Assembly: GCA_001465935.1 (NCBI GenBank)
Contig: LNKV01000030.1
Span: forward strand, 542,428-606,427
Direction: 5' to 3'
Length of the DNA stretch: 64,000 nt
Origin: Clarireedia homoeocarpa
Lineage: Eukaryota > Ascomycota > Leotiomycetes > Helotiales > Rutstroemiaceae
A program made the position numbers and the translations under genes. The notes below the pieces were generated by a model. It saw only the letters and a program-made list of their open reading frames with translations, made no database searches and had not been told where the DNA came from. Shown piece by piece: positions 12,271 through 22,846 of this stretch; the first letter of the stretch is position 1, and every line of letters starts with the position of its first letter.

Positions 12271-12937
12271 ATGTCGACTCTTGAGGATCCTCGTTGGCTT
12301 GAGATACTTTTACAGTACCGCCGCAAGGCTACGGCGACTGCCCATCGACTGCTGGATAGAGTTAAACGTCGAAGTTCAAACTTTGCTGTGTGCTCCAAGT
12401 GTCATCGGAAGTTAGTTGTTCATGATTTGCATCATTACTTCTGTTTGAACAAAGAACATAGAGTAATTTTTGCCGATGGTTGCTCATGCAGTTTTAGATA
12501 AGTTACATGCTGCAGATCCTTCTATTACTCTGGATAAATACATGTATGACGTGAGCTATCAATGGCAAGGGCTTGACCAGGGGTCTGGAGAATTACGGTC
12601 ACAGAAAGGGGTCCTAGAATTCGAGTTGGCTTCTGGACTACCTTTCTGGGGCGTAGATGAGGCGGGTGGTATGTATCAAAATGTCAAGATCACTCTTGAG
12701 GCTAGGCCCGGTGGTTTGCTGCTGCTTGATTCACGGCTCCAGACCGATAAACTGAAGGAGCTCATTCAGAGATATCTATCAGAACACGGCGGCCGCTGTC
12801 TTGATACAGGCACAGTATCAAAAACTGGCCTTCCTACCAGTGTACGACTTAGTGTACGATCAGTGATACGGTGGCTGATATTGAGGCTTATATACCTACG
12901 TATGTACATAGGAATTCGATATCACTTACATACGTAG
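12271..12937 (+). pseudogene. frameshifted ORF of unknown family, zinc-ribbon-like N-terminal part
   Basis: An ATG frame from 12271 runs to 12501; the meaningful sequence then continues in the next frame to 12937, with the switch near 12460-12490. The first part has a Cys/His set CSKCHRKL...HHYFC resembling half of a zinc-binding knuckle. The second part has non-random sequence such as AVLDKLHAADPSITLDKYMY and GLPFWGVDEAGGMYQNVKIT. A GTAATT...GCAG pair spans the switch, but that intron would be only about 29 nt, too short for this genome. I read it as a one-base indel in a dying gene. I do not recognise the family. It lies next to a HET pseudogene. Confidence 0.45.
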
Positions 12938-12941
12938 GTAT
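12892..12941. repeat. inverted repeat, 15-bp perfect arms with 20-bp loop
   Basis: ATACCTACGTATGTA at 12892-12906 pairs exactly with TACATACGTAGGTAT at 12927-12941. It sits at the 3' end of the frameshifted ORF. It could be a hairpin terminator-like structure, a small MITE or a protein site. No target-site duplication is evident. Confidence 0.7.
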
Positions 12942-13076
12942 TCGCCAAGATTAGTAATATTGAGGATATACTGAAATACCGGAATGTAGTACATTCCTAA
13001 GAGTTCAGGAATTTGAACTTCCTTATTAGGTAACTGTGAAGCTAGGGAAAGGAGCCCTGCTCCTCCCCTCTCCCCT

Positions 13077-13158
13077 CGGCCTGCTTTCTCTCTCTCCGGC
13101 CTGCTTTCTCCCTTAAGAAGTACTGGTACTGGCAACCAGCTAAATGCAACCAGCTAAA
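13077..13158. repeat. two short tandem duplications
   Basis: CGGCCTGCTTTCTC occurs twice between 13077 and 13110, and GCAACCAGCTAAA occurs twice between 13132 and 13158. Such slips are typical of unconstrained DNA. Confidence 0.6.
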
Positions 13159-13415
13159 AGCTTTACATTCTATCGAGCATTCCAGTGTTTCAGTATATTG
13201 CTAATATTAGTGGGTTTCAACTGAAACTGAGTATTATCAGTGGTATAGAATCCAATACTCCTCACCGGGCATATATCCTTAAGAATCTATATGTATCACT
13301 ATAGTGAGGCGTATGCAAAATACTGAAAATACTAAGTCCAACACTGCTTCCTACTGATTTTCGGCTTTTCGACGTGCGAGTAATGTGTATCGTCTCCGCA
13401 CCCCAGGAATTCTGA

Positions 13416-14203
13416 TACGTCGTATTGAGTTACGTTTGGTGGACCAAGCTACCAGAGTTGACTCTTAGAGAAGGAAATGTGCAGCGGCTTGAAGTTTCTG
13501 GCAGTGTTGGCTTTCATCAGCTTCCAAATACAATCATAGGCGCCATCAAGTCACGTGAGAAGTTAGGAGATATCCCGAAGATGTCTGACAATCTGTGATC
13601 GGCGAGTATACTGGAAATGTGGCACGATCTGCATCGAAGAAGGTGGAAAATTTTTGCGATAAGTTGGAAGAAAGAGACATCAGTCTTATCATCAGATGGG
13701 AACAATTTTGAGAAGGATCATGGGAAGGATTTCTCCTACGACGGAGGATATAGAATGCTAGTGGAAGAGTACACGCACCGAAATTTGAGCCATAAGTCCG
13801 ATATTCTTGCTGCATTCTCTGGTGTTAGGTCTTTTTGGGAGAGACAATTCGATACTCGTCTTCTCTTTTCAGACTGCCAGAGAAATTCTTTGAACTTGAT
13901 TAAGTTGGGAGTGTTTTGGAAAGCCGTTGTCAAGGTAATCTGTGGATCTATCCTCTTGGAGCTGGGCCTCTCAAAGTCTGTCCAATTCAGTTTTCAAACC
14001 CTGTTTGGGCTACTCTTATTGAGTTCTTTATCGTTCGAGAGAACTCTGATTTAATGAGAATCAATTCTGGAGTTCGCCGTGCTGATGTTAATGTATGGGA
14101 ATTTCAGGCATATCCAATAAAAGACAAATTCAACGCAAACACCAAGCCTTGGATTCCCAGAGAGAGTCGATGTGCTATGGCAGTTACTCAAGTAAAGACA
14201 TAA
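13416..14203 (+). pseudogene. HET-domain gene remnant
   Basis: One frame from about 13416 reads YVVLSYVW...LTLREGNVQRL...LPNTIIGAIK, the start of a HET (PF06985) domain. A TGA at about 13597 interrupts it. The same frame from 13617 then reads YRMLVEEYTHRNLSHKSDIL followed by AAFSGV, a motif common in the C-terminal part of one HET-protein class. After about 13880 the sense moves to another frame (13916-14203, starting MESRCQGNLWIYPLG). The central HET core (WIDxxCI and RxWTxQE parts) is missing, so there is at least one internal deletion, one stop and one frameshift. It lies tail to tail with, and 34 bp from, the intact HET gene, but looks like a different HET subclass. Confidence 0.65.
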
Positions 14204-14237
14204 CAATTTCTTCAATTATTTCTACATTTTAAATATC

Positions 14238-15926
14238 TCAGTGAAAAGATATACCGAAAAAGGAGCTCGGAAGGCTGATAGTAACACCTATCACCGGCTC
14301 ACCCCGAAATACTTTCTGCTGGCAGTCCAATTTTATCTTACCAAGAATACCATATCTCTGGCTGACATTTTGAGTCACTGTCCTCAAACCGTTCTTCAAT
14401 GCACCTCTGGAAACTCCAATTCGAGCGACTTCTGTCAAGGTATTCGAAATTGCCGCTCTGTACAGATCGTCGCCGTCCGAGCCAACGGCCACCCAAGGGG
14501 TCTTGGCGCTGCCACTGTAGCCACAGGCGATAATACAGCTATATGTGACGGAAACACTTGTCCTAGACCCCTTTGTGGTCATGTCTTTCCCTTCGAAGCG
14601 ATGGAATGCAACGAAATTCTGTATACCATCAGTAATAAATAGTTCATTTTCTGCATCCCACAAGTGCCGCGGCTTGGTTTCGACCAAAGGAAGGTGTTGC
14701 CGAGGAAAGTCAAATCGGAAATGGAAAGCGTTCCGATGCACGGAAGATAATTTCGAAGCAGCTGTTGCTGTGATTGACCTAACAATGAAGATTTCCGAAG
14801 GAGTAGCAGCATCGCCTACCCATGTTGAGAAGGCGTTTAGAACGTGTGGACGAGCACGCACGTATACACCTCCTCCTTGGTGCTTCAACAAGATCCCCAG
14901 ATTCTTCTCGCGGTCATTCCTAAAATGACAATAAATGGGCATGGCGAGTAAATCATCCGCGGTAGTAGGTCTCAAGGAAGTTCGTATGCGAAGTCCCTTA
15001 TTTGTCATTGCATAATCCAGTTTGAATTTTGAAGGGGAATCTGGGACAATGCCGCTCAGTAAAGAAAACTCTGCTGGCCTTTTCGCAAAAACCCCCCTAT
15101 ATTCCAAGGGTTTCGACTGGTAATCTTGCGGCACAGCACCCCGCTGAGCATAGGCAAGTTCGTTTGGGCTTGCCTGGGTCCATGCGAATAGTGTCATATC
15201 ATTGTTCATTCTCACGATTTCTTCCTGGAGTCGTATGAATGCACCTTCACCTTCGCCATAGAGCATGGGCATGTTGATGCCAAAGATACCTAGTAGGCAG
15301 TACGACTGGTCTTCAATCCTGGTAGTTACCCTTTTAGACGCCCATGACATTCGCAACCCAACCGGTAAGTCGTCCAGTAGATCTCTCACGTTTGTATTGG
15401 CAGGAGGAAATAGGACTTCCACGTCGATGCCGGTAATTTTGCTTAGTTCGGGACATAAATCCGTCTTGGAGCCAATCAAACACCAATTCCTATCGTAGAA
15501 GAACATCTTAGTGGGGGCGATAAGCTCCTGAAGCGTCCAGCCCCTGACGAACCAGCGAGCGTTGCAAAAATAGGCTGTAGTAGCTGATGATGTATCGTAG
15601 TCCGACAAATAAGCAAAGCAAACCACAGCCCGAAGGTACCACTCGAACATGCTGTTAATCGCCTCGCTAAGCTCCGCGCTGCTAGTTTTATCGATGCAGC
15701 ATGAGTCAATCCATATATATTTATGGCCTTCCTCGCTGGCCAACTCGCAGGACTTTTGGACCTTACGCCACCCATTTATGGAGGTTCTTGTCTCGACGTT
15801 GCCAAATTGTTGATATGTGACTTCTTGCTCCTCCCAAGTATGCGATAGGATCGCGTAAGGGGGTATCGCCGAGCCGAAAAACTCTTCGATAGCCAAAGGC
15901 CGACTTTTGCAATTGATGAGCTTCAT
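14238..15926 (-). CDS. HET-domain (heterokaryon incompatibility-type) protein, HET-E/TOL-like
   Basis: A single exon encodes 562 residues from ATG at 15926 to a stop at 14238. The HET domain fills about residues 20-250: YAILSHTWEEQEVTYQQF near the start, then KYIWIDSCCIDK, AVVCFAYLSDYD, CNARWFVRGWTLQELIAPTK and the SWASKRVTTRIEDQSYCLLG box, ending LYGEGEGAFIRLQEEI. The rest is a variable C-terminal extension of about 300 residues without ankyrin, WD40 or NACHT signatures, so this is the short HET type. HET proteins can trigger cell death after fusion of unlike hyphae or serve in fungal innate immunity; a role here is inferred from the family only. It neighbours a HET pseudogene and a frameshifted ORF, so the locus seems prone to turnover. 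Confidence 0.92.
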   Translation of the reverse strand: MKLINCKSRPLAIEEFFGSAIPPYAILSHTWEEQEVTYQQFGNVETRTSINGWRKVQKSCELASEEGHKYIWIDSCCIDKTSSAELSEAINSMFEWYLRAVVCFAYLSDYDTSSATTAYFCNARWFVRGWTLQELIAPTKMFFYDRNWCLIGSKTDLCPELSKITGIDVEVLFPPANTNVRDLLDDLPVGLRMSWASKRVTTRIEDQSYCLLGIFGINMPMLYGEGEGAFIRLQEEIVRMNNDMTLFAWTQASPNELAYAQRGAVPQDYQSKPLEYRGVFAKRPAEFSLLSGIVPDSPSKFKLDYAMTNKGLRIRTSLRPTTADDLLAMPIYCHFRNDREKNLGILLKHQGGGVYVRARPHVLNAFSTWVGDAATPSEIFIVRSITATAASKLSSVHRNAFHFRFDFPRQHLPLVETKPRHLWDAENELFITDGIQNFVAFHRFEGKDMTTKGSRTSVSVTYSCIIACGYSGSAKTPWVAVGSDGDDLYRAAISNTLTEVARIGVSRGALKNGLRTVTQNVSQRYGILGKIKLDCQQKVFRGEPVIGVTISLPSSFFGISFH

Positions 15927-16891
15927 AGCGGAGGAGCCCTATGAAAACCAAAGTTTTTGCAACTGAATGGTCTTATGGAATGATATTGGACTTAGAAGAC
16001 CTTGGATTTTCGTGTAATGTTGAGGCTGGACCTTATCTGCAGTTTCCTTAGCTCGTTTATCTTACGTACATACAGCAAGTGGTAGATTTTAGGGTCTTGG
16101 GCTCTTGGCCGAATGTAAAATTGTTTCTGAATGACAAGTGGGACGTACACAGCATGCAAGTAACACACTATCATACTTGTATAACTATGTATCTGTCGGC
16201 TACATACAGACAGACACATTGAGTAGTGCAGCGTGGCGAATCAAGTGATGCGCGCCAAGGCATTATGTAACAGGCCCCGCGCTCCGGCGTGTCCCAGACA
16301 GCTGGGACGAAAGCTGAATGCGTGATCGCAGTCGTGCTGCGAGATACTCAAACAGTACCCGGCAAAAGTAGACTAGAGATCATGCGTCAGACCTTCTCAA
16401 GATAAGGTGCCTTGCTGTCCGGCTTCCTTGAGCTGCAACGTGAGGTTTGTTATTTTCCTCTAAATTCTAGAGAACATCGGCGCTGTAGGGTTTCGGACCA
16501 AAGAATCAAAGGGATGACAAGGAAAACCAACCATCTGAGGTAGAGAAATAATGAAGTATATATAAAAGGTTCAGGGATTGATGTCTTCAAACCTCGCGCG
16601 CCCCCTTTGATATTTGGTTAAGCGAACGAATCTACACCAATTTAAATGCAATTCAGCCCAAAACTTCTATCTTATCTTAGCGTCCTGCGCGTCACTTGCC
16701 TTCGCGTTTTCACTTTACGCGTCACAACAACTTCCCCATTGATACCAGTAATCACCAAGCTTCTACCCGCAGCAAACCACTAACCGCCATTCCAACTCCA
16801 ATCCGGAAAACGACCTCAAATCTACTGTAACAGCCTTCCTTCCTTCTACTCGAAATTCCAAATCGATCTTTGCGCGCAACCCACCGCCACA
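15927..16891. other. intergenic: divergent promoters of the HET gene and RPA3
   Basis: Nearly 1 kb without a credible ORF. The HET-proximal half is A+T rich. The RPA3-proximal 250 bp holds several CGCG-containing motifs, including the ACGCGT listed separately. Confidence 0.6.
16686..16722. promoter_or_regulatory. cluster of MCB-like CGCG motifs upstream of RPA3
   Basis: Within 37 bp there are TGCGCGTCAC, TTCGCGTTTT and an exact MluI cell-cycle box ACGCGT at 16717-16722, which is 170-175 bp before the RPA3 ATG. MCBs are the sites of MBF, which drives G1/S expression of replication genes in yeasts. Function here is inferred. Confidence 0.5.
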
Positions 16892-17435
16892 ATGTCAGAA
16901 ACCCCCACCACTCCCCGCATCACCACCTCCTACCTCGATCAATTCCCCAACCGCACAGTACGCATGGTAGGAAAAGTGATTTTGCTGCGCGGTGAGGAGG
17001 CCAAGATTGACTGTGATGGTGAGGTGAGGATATTGTTAGGACGGGTAAGTTTTGTCTACTTTCATTCTCTGTCCTTTCATTTCCACTAACCTGCATCGCA
17101 ACGACCAGGACGCACACCTTCAAGTTGGCAACGCGGTCGAAATCGTCGGGAAGGTAAACCAAGATCTCTCTATCAAAGTACTCCGTGCTACGGATTTTGG
17201 CAATAATTTCGGTATGTATAACTCTCTATTCCCCTACTCTCCTACAAATCGTGTCGCAATCCTCGAGACTTCTGCAACACAACCAAAACCAGGCAGAGCA
17301 AGAGGAGCAGGGGAACAACAATTGAGAACAACACAAGCTAACTTTTTCTCCACCCCTCTGCCAGATTTCAAAGCAATGAACGCACTAGTCGACGCGACAC
17401 ACCGGTATAACGAGATTTGGTATGGGGACAACTAG
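16892..17435 (+). CDS. replication protein A 14-kDa subunit (RPA3/Ssb3 type)
   Basis: Three exons, 16892-17044, 17109-17211 and 17365-17435, give 108 residues. Intron 1 is GTAAGT...ACCAG with a CTAAC branch site; intron 2 is GTATGT...GCCAG. Spliced order: TSYLDQFPNRTVRMVGKV, DCDGEVRILLGR, then DAHLQVGNAVEIVGKVNQDL and KVLRATDFGNNF, and last DFKAMNALVDATHRYNEIWY. This is the single OB-fold of the Rpa14 family with its C-terminal helix, which joins the three-helix bundle of the RPA heterotrimer. RPA coats single-stranded DNA in replication, repair and recombination. Length matches the family (about 110-120). The gene is convergent with the Ams2-like gene. Confidence 0.88.
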
Positions 17436-18080
17436 GAGAACTGTATACTTCGAGCGAGCGGAGAGTCACAAAAATACATGGAAGAGAGGAGAAACATTAT
17501 GAAGATAGAAACGCCGAGGGATGTATAAAGAATCAACGGAAACTGAATGAATCTATACACAGGAAATTAATGGCGAAAGTCGCCCAGAAGTTGTGTGCAG
17601 GTATCGACGGTAGGCAAATAGCTATGTAGTGTACCTTTACGCAAGACGAGAAAAGAATTGACAAGGAAAAGGAAAACAACAGAGACAGACGAGCAATGGG
17701 CAGAGCAATAGAGAAGGTCTTACACACGGATAAACTATCTATACATTTTCAAGCTCGTAAATCATGCAACTATTTTAATAATCACAAGCAAGCTTCTTAG
17801 AGGATGTCACGAATGTCATAAATCTATTGTAACTAACTATACTGTACTATAACTACCTACTATTCATCTGCTTTCTACTATCATAAATAATATTGAACAG
17901 ATATACAAATCGCTCTTCGAATCCCAACTCCTGTTTTCCATGTGCTTATCCTGCATGCCACTATCCATTTGATATATTCCCAAAAGAGTATAACCCAAAA
18001 CAACACCACACTATGTTTTCATTCATGATTCATGGAAGTACTATAAGGAAAAGATTTCGTATTTGACGTGATAATCAATA
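17436..18080. other. convergent 3' region between RPA3 and the Ams2-like gene
   Basis: About 650 bp, rich in A and T, with TATATA and AATAAA-like strings (near 17880-17890) suited to 3' ends on both strands. No ORF is supported. Confidence 0.6.
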
Positions 18081-21000
18081 TCACGCCGTCTCATTCATAC
18101 CTTCCTCGTCGGAAGGTTCTTTTTTAACCCCACCACTCTTCTCCTTTTCATCCTGTTGAAGATTTGTGTCGAGCCCGAAGTTGTCCCAGTCAAGATTACC
18201 ACCGGACGGGTTGCTGAGCGAATGGAACAACCTTGGTGGTGAGCTAGGCATTGGTACATCTGTTGAAAAGAAATCTTCGTCATATTGCTGAAGGTTATAA
18301 GAGCCATTATCTAAATTTGGAAGATCGGGTAGATTGCTGAAATCCAAGTGTCGCGATGGAGAATCCAATCGGACACCGGCATCTGACATTAGCTGATTGA
18401 GCTGAGCGGTGAATGGTGACTCAAAGACAGCGTTCCCGCGGGGCGATCGACGTCGAGATGCTGACCCTGGTGTTCGGCTGGGAGTTTTCGGTGGCAGAAG
18501 ATGTCGATTAGGTGATCTGACAGACTTGGTAGACTTAGATAAACTCCTGGTAATAGGTCGATGATTTGGTGTAGCTCTTGTAGGCGTCTTAAAAAGGTTT
18601 GCGACCGGAGTCTTTTGATCCGGTGTCGTCGGACGAGCAAGTTCTTCCTCGAATAGTCTCATGAGCTCTGCGTCATCCTCAGCAGAGAAATTGGGGAAGG
18701 TATTCTCCTTATCTAGCGTTTCAACTGCTCCATCCTTGGTGCTATGGAAGTCGACGACGACCTGTACAGCATTTGTGGTTACTTCTCCCAAGACCTTAGG
18801 TGACCCATCCTTTCTTGGAGAAGGAAATAAAACTCTTCGTGTAGTATCGGGTTCTTCCGCTACGTCGGCAGAACTATTTTTTGTCCATCTCGCTGGACTC
18901 GATTGCAAGGCTCTCGTCAATGCTGCTGATGCAGCACCAGAAGTCATCGCATTCAAACGCTTGGCAGGGCGTACGCTAGTAGATCTGCGATTTTCAGCGG
19001 GCTCGGTAGATGTGCCATCTTTTGGTTCGGCTTGCTCAACTGGCTCCACAGGATCGAGATCTATGGGCGAAAGTCGGTCCAATCCGGTAGGTCCCTCAGA
19101 CTGAGGGAAGTTTGCCTCTGACGCTGGCGCGCCTGCAGTTTTCTTGGTCTTGCTAGGGCGACTTCTAGGCTTCTTCTTGGAATCACCGTCCTGGTTACCT
19201 CTGGCCCATCTCTCCTCAGGTCGCTGAGATTTATATTTTGACATCCAGATTCCGCAAGCTGCTTTGGTTAGCATGAACGAAGATTATTCAAGTATGCGTT
19301 TAACTTACGGTTGCAAAGAGTGAACTCCTTGAACTGTTTCACATCCTCGTCCGGACCCAATGCCTTCTTGATAAGAAGGTAGGAAGTAGGCTTGCCCTCT
19401 GCATCTCTTGCCTGAATAGTAATGGATGTAACTCTACCAGGTTCCTCGGAATAGTCATGGTAGCCTGGAGCACCCTGGTGTTCTTGTGACCATGCTTTAC
19501 GCCAAGTTGGTGTTTCAATAGCACCGCAGTTTTCGCAATACGGTGGCATTCTGCCATTTGCAATTGCAGCCTCCAACTTCTGTCTAATCGCCGCTTTTTT
19601 AATGTCAGCTTGACGGAGTTGTGTGGTTGTATCTGGCGCTTCACTCATGTGATTAGGCATTTCAGACCAGGTTTGTGATCGATTAAAAGTTCGGGGTAGA
19701 ATCGAATCACTGGCAGGGACATTTGAAATAGGTAGGCATCCCGTGGACGCAGTCCTGGTCATGGCCTTCGATGCTGCTCTAGGCTGTGGCACAGTTGGGA
19801 CATGCATCTGCTGCACATGAGTTTGTGGGTGTTCACTGGTGGGTGGTGTAGGGAGATGCAAACTCGGAGGCGGATGAGTCATAGGAGCGGATTGGTTTGG
19901 CGGTGGTCGAGTAGAGCTCGCATGAGTATCATGTCGTAATGGCGGAAGAGTTTGTCCATCTTCAGAAATGATACTGCCGCGTCGCGATTTCGCGAGAAGG
20001 GCCGGTAGAATTTTCTGCTTATGAGGCTCGAATATTGGCATTCTGGTAGGCAGTAATTCCATTGGACCAGGCGTCTCTTCTTCTATTTGAAGTTCACAAG
20101 GAGCTGGGACAACTGGCTGTGGTTTGCGCTGGGGACGCCTTTTTGTATACTTCTTGGCTACTTCGATGTCTTCTTCGTCGATTGGCCGCAGTGTTTCGTC
20201 TTCTTCGCCAAAAAGATCATCTAGGGAGCCACTCATAAAGCCAGAATCAAATCTAGGCATAGGTGGTAAGGACGGACTAGAAGGGCATGGTGGACTAGAT
20301 CCTATAGGCGTTGCAGGTCTTAAAACAGGTGGTGATGAGGCAATATCCTGAGGTGTTACGGCAGGGCTCATCATACGTTCGGGCGATGGATTTGCAGACT
20401 CAATTGAGAGCCTAAGTTGATCTTCCGGGGGAAGCGAGGGCTCGAGTTGAGGGTAGGGTGATAGCTGGTCTTCTGGAGGGCTCGTTTGAGAAACCGAACC
20501 TTGCCGCAAACCGCTTTGCGACTGCGGTCTCTGGACAGATAATTGCGGTAAGATGGGTACCGGGGTAGGTGCCCTTGGAACCTCCTGCAAATGATTGCCC
20601 GGTCCTTGAGTACCATTCATGGAAAGTGGGCGAAATGAGCGTATCGATCCCGCAGTGCTCGCTGTAACTCTCAAAGAATCGGATCCTGTACCGAATGATG
20701 ACTTGCGGTTCCAGTCAGCTTGCATAATCTTTGCCCGCTTCTTTGGCATTGGGCCATCGTCTCCATCAGTTCCGTCCTCATAGCCAGATGTATGACCCCC
20801 AGCCGTGCTAGCCTTCTTAGGTGGCCGTCCTCGTCGTTTCTTGGGTACAATAGTTCTGGACAATGGGCGTGATATTGGCTCCTTTTCTGCATGCTGCGTT
20901 GGGCCTGAAGGTTGAATTGTCGGCGAAGGGGCAAATACTTGTTGGTTATAAGAATTCATAGAGGGCTGCGCGGGGTGGATTGGCTGAACTGGTTGAGCCG

Positions 21001-21845
21001 GCTGTGCTTGCTGTGCCTGTTGTGCGGGCTGAACCGGCTGGAGGCTGGGACTTAGAAGCTGGTTCATAACTTCCATGCTCGTTCCATCTCTCTTATTATT
21101 CGGGGCCAGGACCGGGGTCGCTGTTCGGTTGGACATTTGCGGTGCGGTTTGGTTTGATTGCATAAAGGCGTTCCATTCATTCTGGTCAAAGTTTGGAGAT
21201 ATACCCTGGCCCACATTTCCAGCTGCATTTGCATACTCGTTTGGGATTGTCGTTAGCACAGGAGTGAACCTGAGTTTGACCTCCAAAGTTTCCTTTACAC
21301 CATTTGCAAATATTCCTAATATATTTTTGCAAACTCGCCCGGTAACAAGCTTTTGTGGTTGCCCATTCGTAGGGTTTGGGGTTGGTGGTGGTGGAGTTGT
21401 CAAAGCTTTGGAAAGCATCCCTTGTCCCACTAATGGATTGTCGTACTCCGAAAAGTCGTAGGCATAAACAGTAAAGTCTCGTCCAAGTCGAGGAACAAGT
21501 TCGGGGCTACATTCGATAACTGCTTGAAGACATGTATACAGTTCTATTACACCAATCGAGTTCGTATCGTCCATAGCAACTGTTTGAATTTGGAGTACAT
21601 GGGGCCATCGTGCCAAACAGTTTGTCTTGCATTCATCGTCGAAAGTGTAAAGTACCTTGACTATAGAAATTCCTAGAGTAAGCATTGTCCTTAGATACTC
21701 CTTCCGTAGCAATGTACCTACGTCTCATAGGTCTAATTGATACACCGTCTTCGCTGACATTGCTGTTGTTGACCACTGGAGCAGCTTGAGGTTGTTGATT
21801 CTGAGACTGAGGGCCTGCCATTTGTACCCCAGCCGGTGAAGCCAT
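18081..21845 (-). CDS. Ams2/SPT21-like GATA-type transcription factor
   Basis: Three exons, 21845-21722, 21660-19309 and 19258-18081, encode 1217 residues. Splicing restores MRLKVLYTFDDECKTNCLAR (exon 1/2) and FTLCNPCGIWMSKYKSQRPE (exon 2/3). Residues 40-170 form the SPT21/Ams2 N-terminal domain. An AT-hook (KKRRGRPPKK) lies near residue 313. The zinc finger begins CENCGAIETPTWRKAW at about 750 and closes with CNPCG, with 70 residues between the Cys pairs instead of the usual 17-18; the last intron splits the second Cys pair. The rest is Pro/Gln/Ser rich and probably disordered. S. pombe Ams2 and yeast Spt21 control histone gene transcription in S phase; the same role is inferred here. An ACGCGT box lies in the promoter. 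Confidence 0.87.
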
Positions 21846-22846
21846 TGGAACCTTTCTCTGACTTCAACACCCAGTCAGTAAGGGTATCGAGCTGCCGAGA
21901 AAGTCCTGTCGGGTTCTAGGAGTGATTATAAAGTCATCGAGTGGAAACCGGGCGAGAACGTGAAGAATTTGTGGTGGTTAGAGGTCGCGTGTGACCGTGT
22001 ATTAGTTGACGCGTTGAAGAACTTTCGCAAAGTGAATTTGGGCGCTAACGTGAGCTCGTGGAAGCGTGGTTGATTTATGTTATTATTGGCAGCTTGCATG
22101 TATATAAACCATGAGATATAAAGTCTACAATTTAGACCAGAGAGGAATTGAAGCCGTCAGGTGATAAGTATCATGAAAGCTCCCATAGCAAAACGTCGAT
22201 GTTGTGGTTGGAGTATCGAGTACGAGTACCTCAATACTGTATTGGTGGTACAGAAGAATGGCAGAGCCTGAGAGCTTCGGGATTCAGTATCGCGAATAGT
22301 TGAAGATGGTGCTAGTCCAGAACGGTTAGGTGGCCAGGGACAGCGTACATTAGCGTGAAGCAACAAGGCAGCAATTTTGGGAAGTGAGGCAACAAACATG
22401 AACCGAATTGCGTCAGTGGAACAACCAGTCGCCAAACGTAATCGGGAGGGAAGGACGTCTCAAAAACCATCAAAACAGCACACAAAAATTCAAGGAACCT
22501 CTCGTTTTCGTTTTCGTCTTTGCGGGGACCTCTGATCTTTAAATATTTTCGGCAAGGCAGGATCCTCATGATACCGCGCTTAATTAATGACTCAAAGCCC
22601 CCTTTTGATCTGATAGGCTACTACAGCTCGACTCCCCTTTCCATCACATGATGATATCTTCCCAGCACAACTTTTTGAGTATATTTCTTATTTTCTCATT
22701 GCGACCGCTAATCTGTTGGTATCGCCAAATCTTGTGTAAGGCGACAAGGTCCTGTACAATCATCCGGCCACATAAATACCCTTTCATACATACATTTAAT
22801 ACATGGTACAGGGCTCTCATAAAAGGGCTCTTGCTGAACGCACACA
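21846..22846. other. intergenic between the HIBCH 3' end and the Ams2-like 5' end
   Basis: One kb holding the promoter of the Ams2-like gene (proximal 200 bp with GGTCGCGTGTGACC and ACGCGT) and the 3' UTR of the hydrolase. The small frames at 22157-22569 show no family resemblance. Confidence 0.6.
22009..22014. promoter_or_regulatory. MCB hexamer ACGCGT upstream of the Ams2-like gene
   Basis: An exact ACGCGT 164-169 bp upstream of the ATG, with TCGCGTG at about 21985 nearby. By chance about 16 copies of a palindromic hexamer are expected in 64 kb, so the position and gene type carry the argument, not the motif alone. Confidence 0.4.
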
